5,268 bases of DNA from DASVDK01 sp036562265 [NCBI: Thermodesulfobacteriota bacterium] (GTDB taxonomy: Bacteria > DASVDK01): NCBI GenBank assembly GCA_036562265.1, contig DATCKS010000248.1, positions 1 to 5,268 of the forward strand, in the 5' to 3' direction. The stretch's first letter is position 1. Every line of letters begins with the position of its first letter. Positions 1 to 5,268 of this stretch are shown one piece after another. Below the pieces are notes generated by a model that saw only the letters and a list, made by a program, of their open reading frames with translations, was not told the DNA's origin and searched no databases. Position numbers and translations under genes: made by a program.

Positions 1-1
1 C

Positions 2-325
2 CTCTACGAGGTGCAGAAGTTCATGTCGATGACCGACCACCTCCTGTCCTTCACGGTGCTCATCGTCAACGACCGGTTCTTCTCGTCGCTGCCAAAGGAG
101 CAGCAGGACGCCATGACGGCCGCGGCGAAGGAGGCCATGGCCTTCCAGCGCGAGCACGCGAGGGCTCTGACGGACGACCTGGTCGCGAAGATGAAGGAGC
201 GGGGCGTCGCGGTCAATACCCCCGACCTCGAGCCGTTCCGGAAGGCCGCTCGCCCGATCCACGCCGAGTACGTCGGCAAGAACTTCGGGCGCGACCTCTA
301 CGAGCTCGTCGTCGGCGCGAGGTAG
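2..325 (+). CDS. dctP: TRAP transporter substrate-binding protein, DctP family (3' end only)
   Basis: This is the last 107 residues of a periplasmic solute-binding protein of a tripartite ATP-independent periplasmic (TRAP) transporter; the 5' part lies outside the window. The frame is open from base 2, reading LYEVQKFMSMTDHLLS, which resembles the DctP-family segment 'YEVQKY.S.T.H' near the start of the C-terminal region. It continues through an amphipathic helical stretch (LPKEQQDAMTAAAKEA) and ends ELVVGAR. The long terminal helix rich in K, E and A is typical of these proteins. The stop is 4 bp before the DctQ-type small permease gene, in the usual P-Q-M order, which strongly supports the call. 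In this family such proteins capture the solute in the periplasm and hand it to the QM membrane complex. The ligand-binding arginine region is not in the window, so no substrate can be assigned. An internal GTG at 11 is not the real start, because the homology begins before it. Confidence 0.88.
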   Translation, partial: LYEVQKFMSMTDHLLSFTVLIVNDRFFSSLPKEQQDAMTAAAKEAMAFQREHARALTDDLVAKMKERGVAVNTPDLEPFRKAARPIHAEYVGKNFGRDLYELVVGAR

Positions 326-329
326 CCGG

Positions 330-824
330 ATGAGCGGACCGGGACGCGCGATCACCAGGATCGAGGCGGCCGTCGGCCGGGCGGTCGAAGGAATCACCTG
401 GGTCCTGACCGGCGTCCTGGTCCTGCTCGTGTCGGTCAACGTGTTCGCCCGGTACGCACTGGGGATCGGCTGGTTCTGGGCCGAGGAGGTGACCCGGCTC
501 GTCTTCGTGTGGGTCGTCTTCCTCGGCTCGTACGTCGCCCTTCGCCGCAAGCAGCACGTGGCCATGGACTTCGTGGCGGCGCGCGTGCCTCGCCGCGCGC
601 TGCCGGCCTTCCTCACCGTCACCCGCCTCTTCGTCCTGGCGTTCCTCGGCGTGGTGGCCTGGTCGGGCATCGAGCTGGTCCGCACGACGCTCGAGCTTGG
701 ACGCGTCACCCCCATCCTCGGCATCTCCGCCGCGTGGGGGTACCTCGGCGTCCCGGTCTCGGCGATCCTCATGTTCCTCGAGGTGCTCCGCGAGACGCTC
801 GTAGGCGAGGTGCCGTCCACGTGA
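330..824 (+). CDS. dctQ: TRAP transporter small permease subunit, DctQ family
   Basis: This 164-residue membrane protein has the usual length for DctQ. It has four hydrophobic segments at about residues 22-41, 55-71, 93-113 and 132-153. The family signature follows the first segment: NVFARY (37-42), then W50-A-E-E and FVWVVFLGSYVALRRKQHV (59-77), matching the common 'N..gRY...W.eE..r..f.w..flG...a.r...H' pattern. In TRAP systems the Q subunit packs against the large M subunit and helps dock the substrate-binding protein. The ATG lies 4 bp after the upstream stop. A GAGG at 319-322, overlapping the end of dctP, gives a 7-nt spacer and supports this start. The stop TGA overlaps the GTG start of the next gene (GTGA, 821-824), so translation of Q and M is probably coupled. 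Confidence 0.94.
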   Translation: MSGPGRAITRIEAAVGRAVEGITWVLTGVLVLLVSVNVFARYALGIGWFWAEEVTRLVFVWVVFLGSYVALRRKQHVAMDFVAARVPRRALPAFLTVTRLFVLAFLGVVAWSGIELVRTTLELGRVTPILGISAAWGYLGVPVSAILMFLEVLRETLVGEVPST

Positions 825-2104
825 GCCTCCTGGTCCTCCTGCTCGCCTTCGGCGTCTTCCTGGCGGCCCGCGCGCAGATCGCCTTCGCCCTCGGGTTGGC
901 CTCGCTCGTCTACCTGTTCCTCTTCATGCCCACGGTGTCGCCCGAGACGATCCCGCAACAGATGTACGCGGGGGCCGACTCGTTCGCGCTCACGGCCATC
1001 CCGTTCTTCGTGCTCGTCGGCGAGCTGATGAACACCGGCGGCATCTCGCGGCGCCTGGTGACTTTCTCGCACACGCTCGTCGGGCACCTGGCCGGCGGCA
1101 TGGGCGTCGTCGAACTCCTGGCGAGCATGATCTTCGCCAGCTTCTCCGGATCGGCCGTGGCGAACGCCGCGGGCACCGGTGCCATCACCATCCCGGCCAT
1201 GAAGCGCTCCGGCTACCCGAGCGGCATGGCCGCGGCGATCGAGTCGTCCTCGAGCAGCCTCGGCGCCATCATCCCGCCGAGTATCCCGATGGTGGTCTAC
1301 GGCAGCATCGCCGGCGTGTCGGTGGGCGCCCTCTTCGTCGGCGGCTACGTCCCCGGCATCGTCATGGGACTCGGGCTCGCCGTCGTCATCGGCATCGTCG
1401 CGCGGCGGCGGGGTCTCCCCGTCGGCCGCCGGGCGACGGCACGCGAGGTGCTCGCGGCGGCCCGCGACGCCGGCCCCGCACTCCTGACGCCGGTCCTCAT
1501 CATGGGGGGCATCCTCGGCGGGATCATGACGCCGACCGAGGCCGGCGCCGTCGGTGCGGTCTACGCGTTCCTCGTGGCGCGCTTCGTCCATCGGGAGATC
1601 AGTCTGCGCGATCTCCCGCGCGTCCTGCTCGCCACGGCCTGCACGACCGGCGTCGTCATGCTGGTCATGACCATCGCGACGCTCTTCGGCTGGATCCTGG
1701 CGTTCGAGCAGGTGCCGACCCGAATGGCCGAGGCGCTCCTCGGCGGCATCCGGAACCCGGCCGTCCTCACCGTCGGCGTCGTGCTCTTCCTGCTCGCCGT
1801 CGGCACCTTCATCGAGACCATCCCGGCCCTGATCATCCTCACGCCGGTCCTCGCCCCCATGGCGCAGGCCGCCGGCATCGACCCGGTCTTCTTCGGCGTG
1901 ATCGTCTGCATCGCGCTCACGCTCGGCGTCGTCACACCCCCGGTCGGCGTCGTCCTCTTCGTCACCTCGAGCATCGCGAAGGCCACCCTCGAGGAGACGT
2001 CGCGGGCCATCGTCCCGTTCCTGGCCGTGCTGATCGGCGGCACGCTGGCCTTCGCGCTGATGCCGCAGGCGGTAACCTGGTTGCCGAGGCTTCTGGGCTA
2101 CTAG
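821..2104 (+). CDS. dctM: TRAP transporter large permease subunit, DctM family
   Basis: This 427-residue, strongly hydrophobic protein matches the usual DctM length of about 425. It is the transport channel of the TRAP system and by family knowledge couples uptake to the sodium gradient. The diagnostic motifs are present. SSSSSLGAIIPPSIPMVVYG occupies about residues 142-161, with IIPPSIP at 150-156. GGIMTPTEAGAVGAVYA is at about 233-249, the second, pseudo-symmetric half. LGVVTPPVGVVLFV (368-381) near the C-terminus repeats the TPP-type re-entrant hairpin. The GTG at 821 was chosen as start because it overlaps the dctQ stop and makes the protein begin with the hydrophobic MSLLVLLLAFGVFLAARAQ, as in homologues; a GAGG sits at 807-810. 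The same frame stays open upstream to about 509, but that stretch is dctQ read out of frame. Only 11 bp separate its stop from the regulator gene. Confidence 0.96.
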   Translation: MSLLVLLLAFGVFLAARAQIAFALGLASLVYLFLFMPTVSPETIPQQMYAGADSFALTAIPFFVLVGELMNTGGISRRLVTFSHTLVGHLAGGMGVVELLASMIFASFSGSAVANAAGTGAITIPAMKRSGYPSGMAAAIESSSSSLGAIIPPSIPMVVYGSIAGVSVGALFVGGYVPGIVMGLGLAVVIGIVARRRGLPVGRRATAREVLAAARDAGPALLTPVLIMGGILGGIMTPTEAGAVGAVYAFLVARFVHREISLRDLPRVLLATACTTGVVMLVMTIATLFGWILAFEQVPTRMAEALLGGIRNPAVLTVGVVLFLLAVGTFIETIPALIILTPVLAPMAQAAGIDPVFFGVIVCIALTLGVVTPPVGVVLFVTSSIAKATLEETSRAIVPFLAVLIGGTLAFALMPQAVTWLPRLLGY

Positions 2105-2115
2105 GGGAGTCGCCC

Positions 2116-2847
2116 ATGTCGACGACGCGACGGATCGCCGCCGACCTTTCGGTCGTGGCCTCCACCGAGGCACACCTCTTCGAGGAGATCTTCCAGTTCT
2201 TCAAGAGCCAGCTCGTTTCGGGGGTGCTGCGCCCGGGCGACCGGCTCCTGTCCGAGCGGGAACTCGCGACGCGGCTCGGGGTGAGCCGGACGAGTCTGCG
2301 AGAGGTCATGCGGGCCATGGCCCTCCTCGGCGTGGTGGAGATCAGGCCCGGGCAGGGCACGTTCGTGCGCTCGCCGGATGTCGGCGTGCTGCGGGACTTC
2401 TTCGGCGTCATGCTCGCCATGCAGCCGACCGTCTACGAGCACGTGCTCGAGGCGCGCATCGCCATCGAGTGCCACGCGATCCGGCTGGCCTGCACGAACG
2501 CGAGGCCCGAGGACGAGGCCCGCCTGCATCTCGCGCTCGACCGGATCCTCGAGACCGTCGAGGACCCCGATGTCGGCGCGGACGCCGACTTCGAGTTCCA
2601 CGCGGCGATCGTCCAGGCGAGCCGCAACGCGGTCTTGCTTTTCGTCTACGAGGCCATCGAGACCCTCCTGCGCCGCAGCCACCACGAGCGGCGCGCGGCG
2701 ATCATCGGCCGGCCGGACGTCCTCGTCACGCTGGGCGAGGCGCACCGGCGCGTGCTCGACGCCATCCTCGGCCGAGACCCCGACCGGGCCGAGGCGGTTC
2801 TCCGGGAGCATTTCGACCTGGCCCGAAACGCGCGAGGACGGACATGA
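2116..2847 (+). CDS. FadR-subfamily GntR transcriptional regulator with FCD ligand-binding domain
   Basis: This 243-residue regulator has two domains. An N-terminal winged helix-turn-helix covers about residues 22-86, with the recognition region LLSERELATRLGVSRTSLREV (44-64, quoted here only as a landmark) and the wing RPGQGTFV (77-84). A C-terminal helical FCD domain covers about 106-235. The FCD metal and ligand site looks intact: D158 and H162 in DFEFH, H210 in EAHRRVLDAI and H232 in REHFDLA, the Asp-His-His-His set known in this family. It therefore probably binds a carboxylate or sugar-derived metabolite through a metal ion, and usually such proteins repress their own operon until the effector arrives. 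The ATG has a strong GGGGAG (2104-2109) with a 6-nt spacer that overlaps the dctM stop. Its location inside the operon implies it is co-transcribed with its likely targets. The effector is not predictable from sequence alone. Confidence 0.94.
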   Translation: MSTTRRIAADLSVVASTEAHLFEEIFQFFKSQLVSGVLRPGDRLLSERELATRLGVSRTSLREVMRAMALLGVVEIRPGQGTFVRSPDVGVLRDFFGVMLAMQPTVYEHVLEARIAIECHAIRLACTNARPEDEARLHLALDRILETVEDPDVGADADFEFHAAIVQASRNAVLLFVYEAIETLLRRSHHERRAAIIGRPDVLVTLGEAHRRVLDAILGRDPDRAEAVLREHFDLARNARGRT

Positions 2848-3326
2848 GCGAACGGACAGGCACACGGATCGTCGTCGGCTCGGACCACGCCGGGTTCCCG
2901 CTGAAGGGGCACCTGATGGCGTTCCTGCGGCAGCGGGGCTACGAGGTGATCGATGTCGGGTCCTACGACCCGGCCCCGGTGGACTTCCCGGACATCGCCA
3001 GGCGCCTCGCCGAGAAGATCCTCGGGGGGGAGGCGGAGCGCGGCCTCATGGTCTGCGGCACCGGCGTGGGCGCCTCGATCGCCGCGAACAAGATTCCGGG
3101 CATCCGGGCGGCGGTCTGCCACGACGTCCACTCGGCCCACCAGAGCGTCGAGCACGACGACGTGAACGTCATGTGCATCGGGGCGCAGATCGTCGGGCCG
3201 TGGCTCGCCGTGGACCTGGTCGACGCCTTCGTCTCCGCCCGCTTCTCGGACGACCCCGACTGCCGGCGGCGCGTGGCGAAACTGCACGAGATGGACCGCT
3301 CGCTCGCGGCCAGGCGCGACGGATGA
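2844..3326 (+). CDS. rpiB: RpiB/LacAB-family sugar-phosphate isomerase, probable ribose-5-phosphate isomerase B
   Basis: This 160-residue cytosolic enzyme is near the usual RpiB length (E. coli RpiB is about 149). RpiB interconverts ribose 5-phosphate and ribulose 5-phosphate; relatives act on allose 6-phosphate, galactose 6-phosphate (LacAB) or tetrulose 4-phosphates. Seen in the sequence are GSDHAGFPLK (12-21), which lines up with E. coli GCDHVGFILK, and CGTGVGASIAANK (71-83) with the catalytic Cys71 (E. coli Cys66). EHDDVNVMCIGAQIVG (103-118) follows, with His104 matching the proton-transfer His99. Having the Cys places it with the E. coli-like type rather than the mycobacterial type, which lacks it. 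The ATG overlaps the regulator stop (ATGA, 2844-2847), with GAGG at 2834-2837. The neighbouring kinase would supply its phosphorylated substrate. The family call is firm; the exact sugar is inferred from context. Confidence 0.93.
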   Translation: MSERTGTRIVVGSDHAGFPLKGHLMAFLRQRGYEVIDVGSYDPAPVDFPDIARRLAEKILGGEAERGLMVCGTGVGASIAANKIPGIRAAVCHDVHSAHQSVEHDDVNVMCIGAQIVGPWLAVDLVDAFVSARFSDDPDCRRRVAKLHEMDRSLAARRDG

Positions 3327-4264
3327 TCGTCGTCTTCGGCTCGCTGAACGTCGACCTCATCATGCGGGTCGGCCGGCTGCCCGGGCCGGGCGAGACGGTG
3401 CTCTGCGAAGAGTACGTCGTGCGCCCGGGAGGCAAGGGCAACAACCAGGCCGTGGCGGCAGCCCGGGCCGGCCGGCCGGTCCGGCTCTTCGGCCGCGTCG
3501 GTCGCGACGACTTCGCGCGGATCCTCGTCGCGAGGCTCGCGGAGAACCAGGTGACGGCCGACGGCGTGACGCCGGCCGACCTGCCGACCGGCTGCGCCAC
3601 CATCGTCGTCGACGACCGCGGCGAGAACGTCATCACCGTGGCGGCCGGCGCCAACCGGTCCGCGCGGGCCGACGACGTCCCGGACGCCGTTCTCGGACCT
3701 GACACGACGGTCGTCGTGCAGATGGAGGTGCCGCCCGCCGAGAACTGGCGGCTGCTCGAGCGGGCGCGCCGCGCCGGGGCCCGGACCGTCCTCAACACCG
3801 CCCCCGCGTCGCTCCTCACGGCCGAGGATGCAACCAGGCTGCCCGGCCTCGTCGACGTCCTCGTGGCCAACGAGGGTGAAGGCGCGCTCCTCGCGGCCCG
3901 GCTGGGGGCTTCCGCGTCCGCCGACGACCCGGTGCGCCTTGCCCGGAGCCTCGCCGAGCGTCTCGGGGGCGCGTGCGTGGTCACGCTCGGCAGCCGCGGG
4001 GCGGTGGCCGCGGAGCGGGGGGCCGCCTGGCGGGTCGGGGCGCTGCCGGTGCGGGTCGCCGACACCACGGGTGCCGGCGACACCTTCACCGGCGTCCTCG
4101 CCGCCGCCCTCGACGCCGGCAGCGACCTGCGGGAGGCGTTGCACCTGGCGAGCACGGCCGGCTCGCTCGCCTGCGAGGCGGTAGGCGCCCAGGAGAGCAT
4201 GCCGGTCGCCGCCGCCATCGCCGCGCGCGCACGCGACCTCGCGGCGCCGGTCCCCGTCGAGTAG
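3323..4264 (+). CDS. rbsK: PfkB-family carbohydrate kinase, probable ribokinase
   Basis: This 313-residue kinase is close to the usual ribokinase length (about 309). It would phosphorylate a sugar with ATP in the cytosol, most simply ribose to ribose 5-phosphate. The sugar-binding residues of E. coli RbsK appear to be kept: N9 and D11 in GSLNVDLI, the PGGKGNNQA loop (35-43) with K38 and N41, and E135 in QMEVP. The NxxE motif is N183-E186, and the second PfkB signature DTTGAGDTFTG (247-257) carries the catalytic base D253 and the anion-hole glycines. The ATG overlaps the rpiB stop (ATGA, 3323-3326) and has only a weak AGG (3312-3314), suggesting dependence on translational coupling. Such kinases also act on deoxyribose, nucleosides and sugar acids, but the intact ribose-site residues and adjacent rpiB favour ribose. 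It appears to be the last gene of the operon. Confidence 0.9.
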   Translation: MIVVFGSLNVDLIMRVGRLPGPGETVLCEEYVVRPGGKGNNQAVAAARAGRPVRLFGRVGRDDFARILVARLAENQVTADGVTPADLPTGCATIVVDDRGENVITVAAGANRSARADDVPDAVLGPDTTVVVQMEVPPAENWRLLERARRAGARTVLNTAPASLLTAEDATRLPGLVDVLVANEGEGALLAARLGASASADDPVRLARSLAERLGGACVVTLGSRGAVAAERGAAWRVGALPVRVADTTGAGDTFTGVLAAALDAGSDLREALHLASTAGSLACEAVGAQESMPVAAAIAARARDLAAPVPVE

Positions 4265-4289
4265 CGCGCCGGGACGTGATCCGCGGCGT

Positions 4290-4937
4290 CTATCGCTCCT
4301 GGCTCGGCAGGCCGAGGCGCGCCCCGGCGACCAGGCGCACGTCGTCGAGGTGCCCGGAGACCCGGTTGTCCGGGGTCCGGGCGTGCATGTGGGTGGTGCC
4401 GCCGGGCGGCGTGAAGACGCCCTGGTGCGACACCGAGTGGAAGCCGACGACTTCGAGGTCGACCTGCTCGAACGTGAAGCGGGCCTTGCAGGCCTCGTGG
4501 CGCCGGAGGTCGTGCGGGCCGTCCCCCTTGCGGTCGAGGACGTGGAGGCGCGCCTCGGCCGCGCGTCCCGTCACGACGAAGGGGAAGGGGGCCGCGGGGT
4601 CGAGACCGGCCGCGCGGGCCGCCTCGGGCAGGAAGGCCTCGAGGTCACGCTTCGCGCGGACGTGCGCGGGGATCGGGACCGTTCGCCAGGCCGGCACCTC
4701 GGCCCAGACGAGGAACGCCGCGCCCCCCTCGAGGCGATCGTCCACGACGATGCGCCCGTCCACCACGCGGGCGATCGAGGCGCGGCCGCCCAGAACGGTG
4801 ACCTCGCCCCGGAGGGCCGCAAGCGGACCGACCGCGCAGAGGTACGGCCGGCCGGCCAGCGAGGCGAGGTCGATGCGCGCCTCGACCCGACCCTCCTCGG
4901 CGGTCTCGCGCTGGCTCCCCACGAACCGTACCGTCAT
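4290..4937 (-). CDS. Acetolactate decarboxylase family (AlsD/BudA-like) protein, short form
   Basis: This 215-residue protein has no signal peptide. By my alignment from memory it matches alpha-acetolactate decarboxylase, which converts 2-acetolactate to acetoin. GPLAALRGEVTVLGGR (37-52) corresponds to 'GtindLDGEM...g.k', with E45 in the place of the active-site Glu65 of the Brevibacillus enzyme. VTGRAAEARLHVLDRK (122-137) corresponds to 'LTGTFKmvkaRTVPKQ', with R130 for Arg145. THMHARTPDNRVSGH (182-196) supplies H183, H185 and H196, with the same 2- and 11-residue spacing as zinc ligands His194, His196 and His207. The protein stops 19 residues after the last His, whereas the classical enzyme continues for about 50, including Glu253; that tail is missing. 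Whether it decarboxylates acetolactate is therefore uncertain. The ATG is preceded by a strong GGAGGAG (plus-strand 4945-4951) with a 7-nt spacer. It converges on the sugar operon with a 25-bp gap and is probably transcribed alone. Confidence 0.75.
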   Translation of the reverse strand: MTVRFVGSQRETAEEGRVEARIDLASLAGRPYLCAVGPLAALRGEVTVLGGRASIARVVDGRIVVDDRLEGGAAFLVWAEVPAWRTVPIPAHVRAKRDLEAFLPEAARAAGLDPAAPFPFVVTGRAAEARLHVLDRKGDGPHDLRRHEACKARFTFEQVDLEVVGFHSVSHQGVFTPPGGTTHMHARTPDNRVSGHLDDVRLVAGARLGLPSQER

Positions 4938-4988
4938 CCCGCCGCTCCTCCGCCGTCTTCCGCCCCGATCGCGAGCCGAAAGCCGACC

Positions 4989-5017
4989 AGTGTGGCAACC
5001 GCCGCGGTCCCGGTCAA
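4989..5017 (-). promoter_or_regulatory. Candidate sigma70-type promoter for the acetolactate-decarboxylase-like gene
   Basis: Reading the minus strand, TTGACC (5017 to 5012) matches the -35 consensus at five of six bases. After exactly 17 nt it is followed by CACACT (4994 to 4989), a weak -10 with three of six matches. Transcription from here would leave a leader of roughly 45 nt before the ATG at 4937, including the strong GGAGGAG site. The -35 lies inside an inverted repeat. The weak -10 and high GC make this a tentative call. Confidence 0.35.
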
Positions 5018-5026
5018 CTCGACCGG
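5010..5026. promoter_or_regulatory. Inverted repeat, possible operator
   Basis: CCGGTC (5010-5015) and GACCGG (5021-5026) form perfect 6-bp arms around the spacer AACTC. The repeat covers the candidate -35 element of the minus-strand gene, a position where a bound repressor would block RNA polymerase. The GGTC/GACC half-sites resemble those bound by E. coli FadR, but the spacing is 5 nt instead of 1. No binding protein can be named. Confidence 0.3.
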
Positions 5027-5034
5027 AACGCTGT

Positions 5035-5044
5035 TTTCCGGAAA
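5035..5044. repeat. Perfect 10-bp palindrome TTTCCGGAAA
   Basis: TTTCCGGAAA is its own reverse complement and sits in the most AT-rich patch of the divergent region. Its TTCCGG (5036-5041) also pairs with the upstream CCGGAA (5023-5028) across 7 nt, so overlapping symmetrical elements occur between 5010 and 5044. It may be part of a regulatory site for either flanking gene. Function is not shown by sequence alone. Confidence 0.35.
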
Positions 5045-5154
5045 GAGGGGACCTGGGCCCGGCGTGGAGGGGCGGGCTGCGGGTGGACGCCGGCCCGTGC
5101 CCTCGTTAAGCTCGCGTGGACGCGGAGCGGCCGCGTCGCGCAGGGCGGATCGCT

Positions 5155-5174
5155 CGCACGCAGCGTGGCGTGCG
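5155..5174 (+). repeat. GC-rich hairpin upstream of the gene starting at 5217
   Basis: CGCACGC (5155-5161) pairs perfectly with GCGTGCG (5168-5174) around the 6-nt loop AGCGTG, giving a 7-bp stem. No T-run follows on the plus strand, so it is not a standard intrinsic terminator. It ends 42 bp before the start codon and could lie in the 5' leader of that gene or be a protein-binding dyad. In DNA this GC-rich it could also be chance. Confidence 0.3.
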
Positions 5175-5216
5175 CCCCAACTCTTCCAAGTCCGGTTTCA
5201 GCCAGAGGGACCTCCG

Positions 5217-5268
5217 ATGACGGAACGATCCATGCTCGCCCAGGCGCTGACGCGCCTCGACGAGGCGG
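5217..5268 (+). CDS. Start of a protein-coding gene, function unknown (5' end only)
   Basis: An ATG at 5217 opens a frame that stays open to the window end, encoding MTERSMLAQALTRLDEA. An AGAGGG at 5204-5209 gives a 7-nt spacer, a good ribosome binding site. The reading frame starts where the noncoding character of the intergenic region ends, and the codons have G or C at the third position, as in the other genes here. A second in-frame ATG lies five codons in but lacks a comparable upstream site. The visible residues look like the first helix of a soluble protein and carry no signal peptide. Seventeen residues are too few to assign a family. It is transcribed divergently from the acetolactate-decarboxylase-like gene. 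Confidence 0.55.
   Translation, partial: MTERSMLAQALTRLDEA

Larger units (their letters stand above)
4938..5216. other. Divergent intergenic region
   Basis: These 279 bp separate the minus-strand acetolactate-decarboxylase-like gene from the gene that starts at 5217 on the plus strand. I find no convincing coding sequence in it: the open plus-strand frame crossing its left half to about 5109 is the out-of-frame shadow of the neighbouring gene. It must hold promoters for both flanking genes. It contains a candidate minus-strand promoter, overlapping inverted repeats between 5010 and 5044, and a GC-rich hairpin at 5155-5174, listed separately. Local A+T rises around 5031-5045 and 5103-5112, unlike the coding sequence on either side. 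Confidence 0.7.

Noticed and set aside
509-820. Possible N-terminal extension of DctM
   Set aside because: The frame is open but overlaps dctQ; the translation is Arg/Pro-rich and unlike DctM. The GTG at 821 gives the standard hydrophobic N-terminus and length.
2109-2131. Inverted repeat GTCGC-N13-GCGAC across the regulator start codon, as an autoregulatory operator
   Set aside because: The arms are only 5 bp and made of very common GC-rich words; the 13-nt spacing has no supporting pattern.
2378-3322. Possible N-terminal extensions of RpiB (from 2469) and the kinase (from 2378)
   Set aside because: These are open shadow frames over the upstream genes. The ATG codons at 2844 and 3323 give family-standard proteins beginning just before their first conserved motif.
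2963-4144. Long minus-strand open frame (393 codons) opposite rpiB and the kinase
   Set aside because: It is antisense to two conserved genes, with composition expected of a GC-rich shadow frame and no motif.
4265-4289. Possible bidirectional terminator between the convergent genes
   Set aside because: Only a 5-bp CGCCG/CGGCG pairing around a 12-nt loop is present, with no T-run on either strand; too weak to call.
4992-5005. TGGCA at 4992-4996 as a sigma54 -24 element
   Set aside because: The matching -12 GC with its TTGC context is not found at the required spacing.
3973-5109. Long plus-strand open frame of 378 codons overlapping the kinase end and antisense to the acetolactate-decarboxylase-like gene
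   Set aside because: It is Arg/Gly/Pro/Ala-rich low-complexity translation typical of an off-frame in GC-rich DNA. It overlaps two well-supported genes and has no recognisable domain.
5084-5112. TGGACG-N17-TAAGCT as a promoter for the gene at 5217
   Set aside because: Spacing is right but only four and three of six bases match consensus, about what chance gives; not enough to list as a feature.
5113-5135. Small dyads CGCGT-GG-ACGCG and the GCGGCCGC palindrome
   Set aside because: Short, purely GC symmetrical words are expected by chance in this composition.

Overview
The window is very GC-rich (roughly 70% by eye) and densely coded, with start/stop overlaps of the GTGA and ATGA type. It looks like a chromosomal piece of a high-GC bacterium that uses TRAP transporters, for example a proteobacterium or a Rokubacteria/Methylomirabilota-like lineage. 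The taxonomic guess is inference only. There are no mobile elements, CRISPR arrays, tRNAs or rRNAs.

Positions 2-4264 form one tightly packed plus-strand operon. It opens with the 3' end of a TRAP substrate-binding protein (dctP). The small membrane subunit (dctQ), the large permease (dctM) and a FadR/GntR-type regulator with an FCD sensor domain follow. Next come an RpiB-type sugar-phosphate isomerase and a PfkB-type ribokinase-like kinase. Gaps between genes are 4 and 11 bp, and the other three junctions are 4-bp overlaps, so the genes are almost certainly co-transcribed. The simplest reading is uptake of a sugar by the TRAP system, phosphorylation by the kinase and isomerisation by RpiB into the pentose phosphate pool, with the regulator sensing a pathway metabolite. 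The kinase keeps the residues that bind ribose in E. coli RbsK, and RpiB keeps its catalytic Cys and His, so ribose or a close relative is the best first guess. The TRAP substrate cannot be read from the fragment present.

Positions 4290-4937, on the minus strand and convergent with the operon, encode a short acetolactate-decarboxylase-family protein. It keeps the three metal-binding histidines with exact spacing plus the conserved Glu and Arg. It lacks the long C-terminal tail of the classical enzyme.

Positions 4938-5216 are a divergent intergenic region. It holds a candidate minus-strand promoter, overlapping inverted repeats and a GC-rich hairpin. The first 17 codons of another gene start at 5217 with a good ribosome binding site and run off the window; its function cannot be told.

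No clearly new system is visible. The most interesting items are the pairing of a TRAP transporter with ribokinase and RpiB genes, and the short acetolactate-decarboxylase-like protein with its possible operator.
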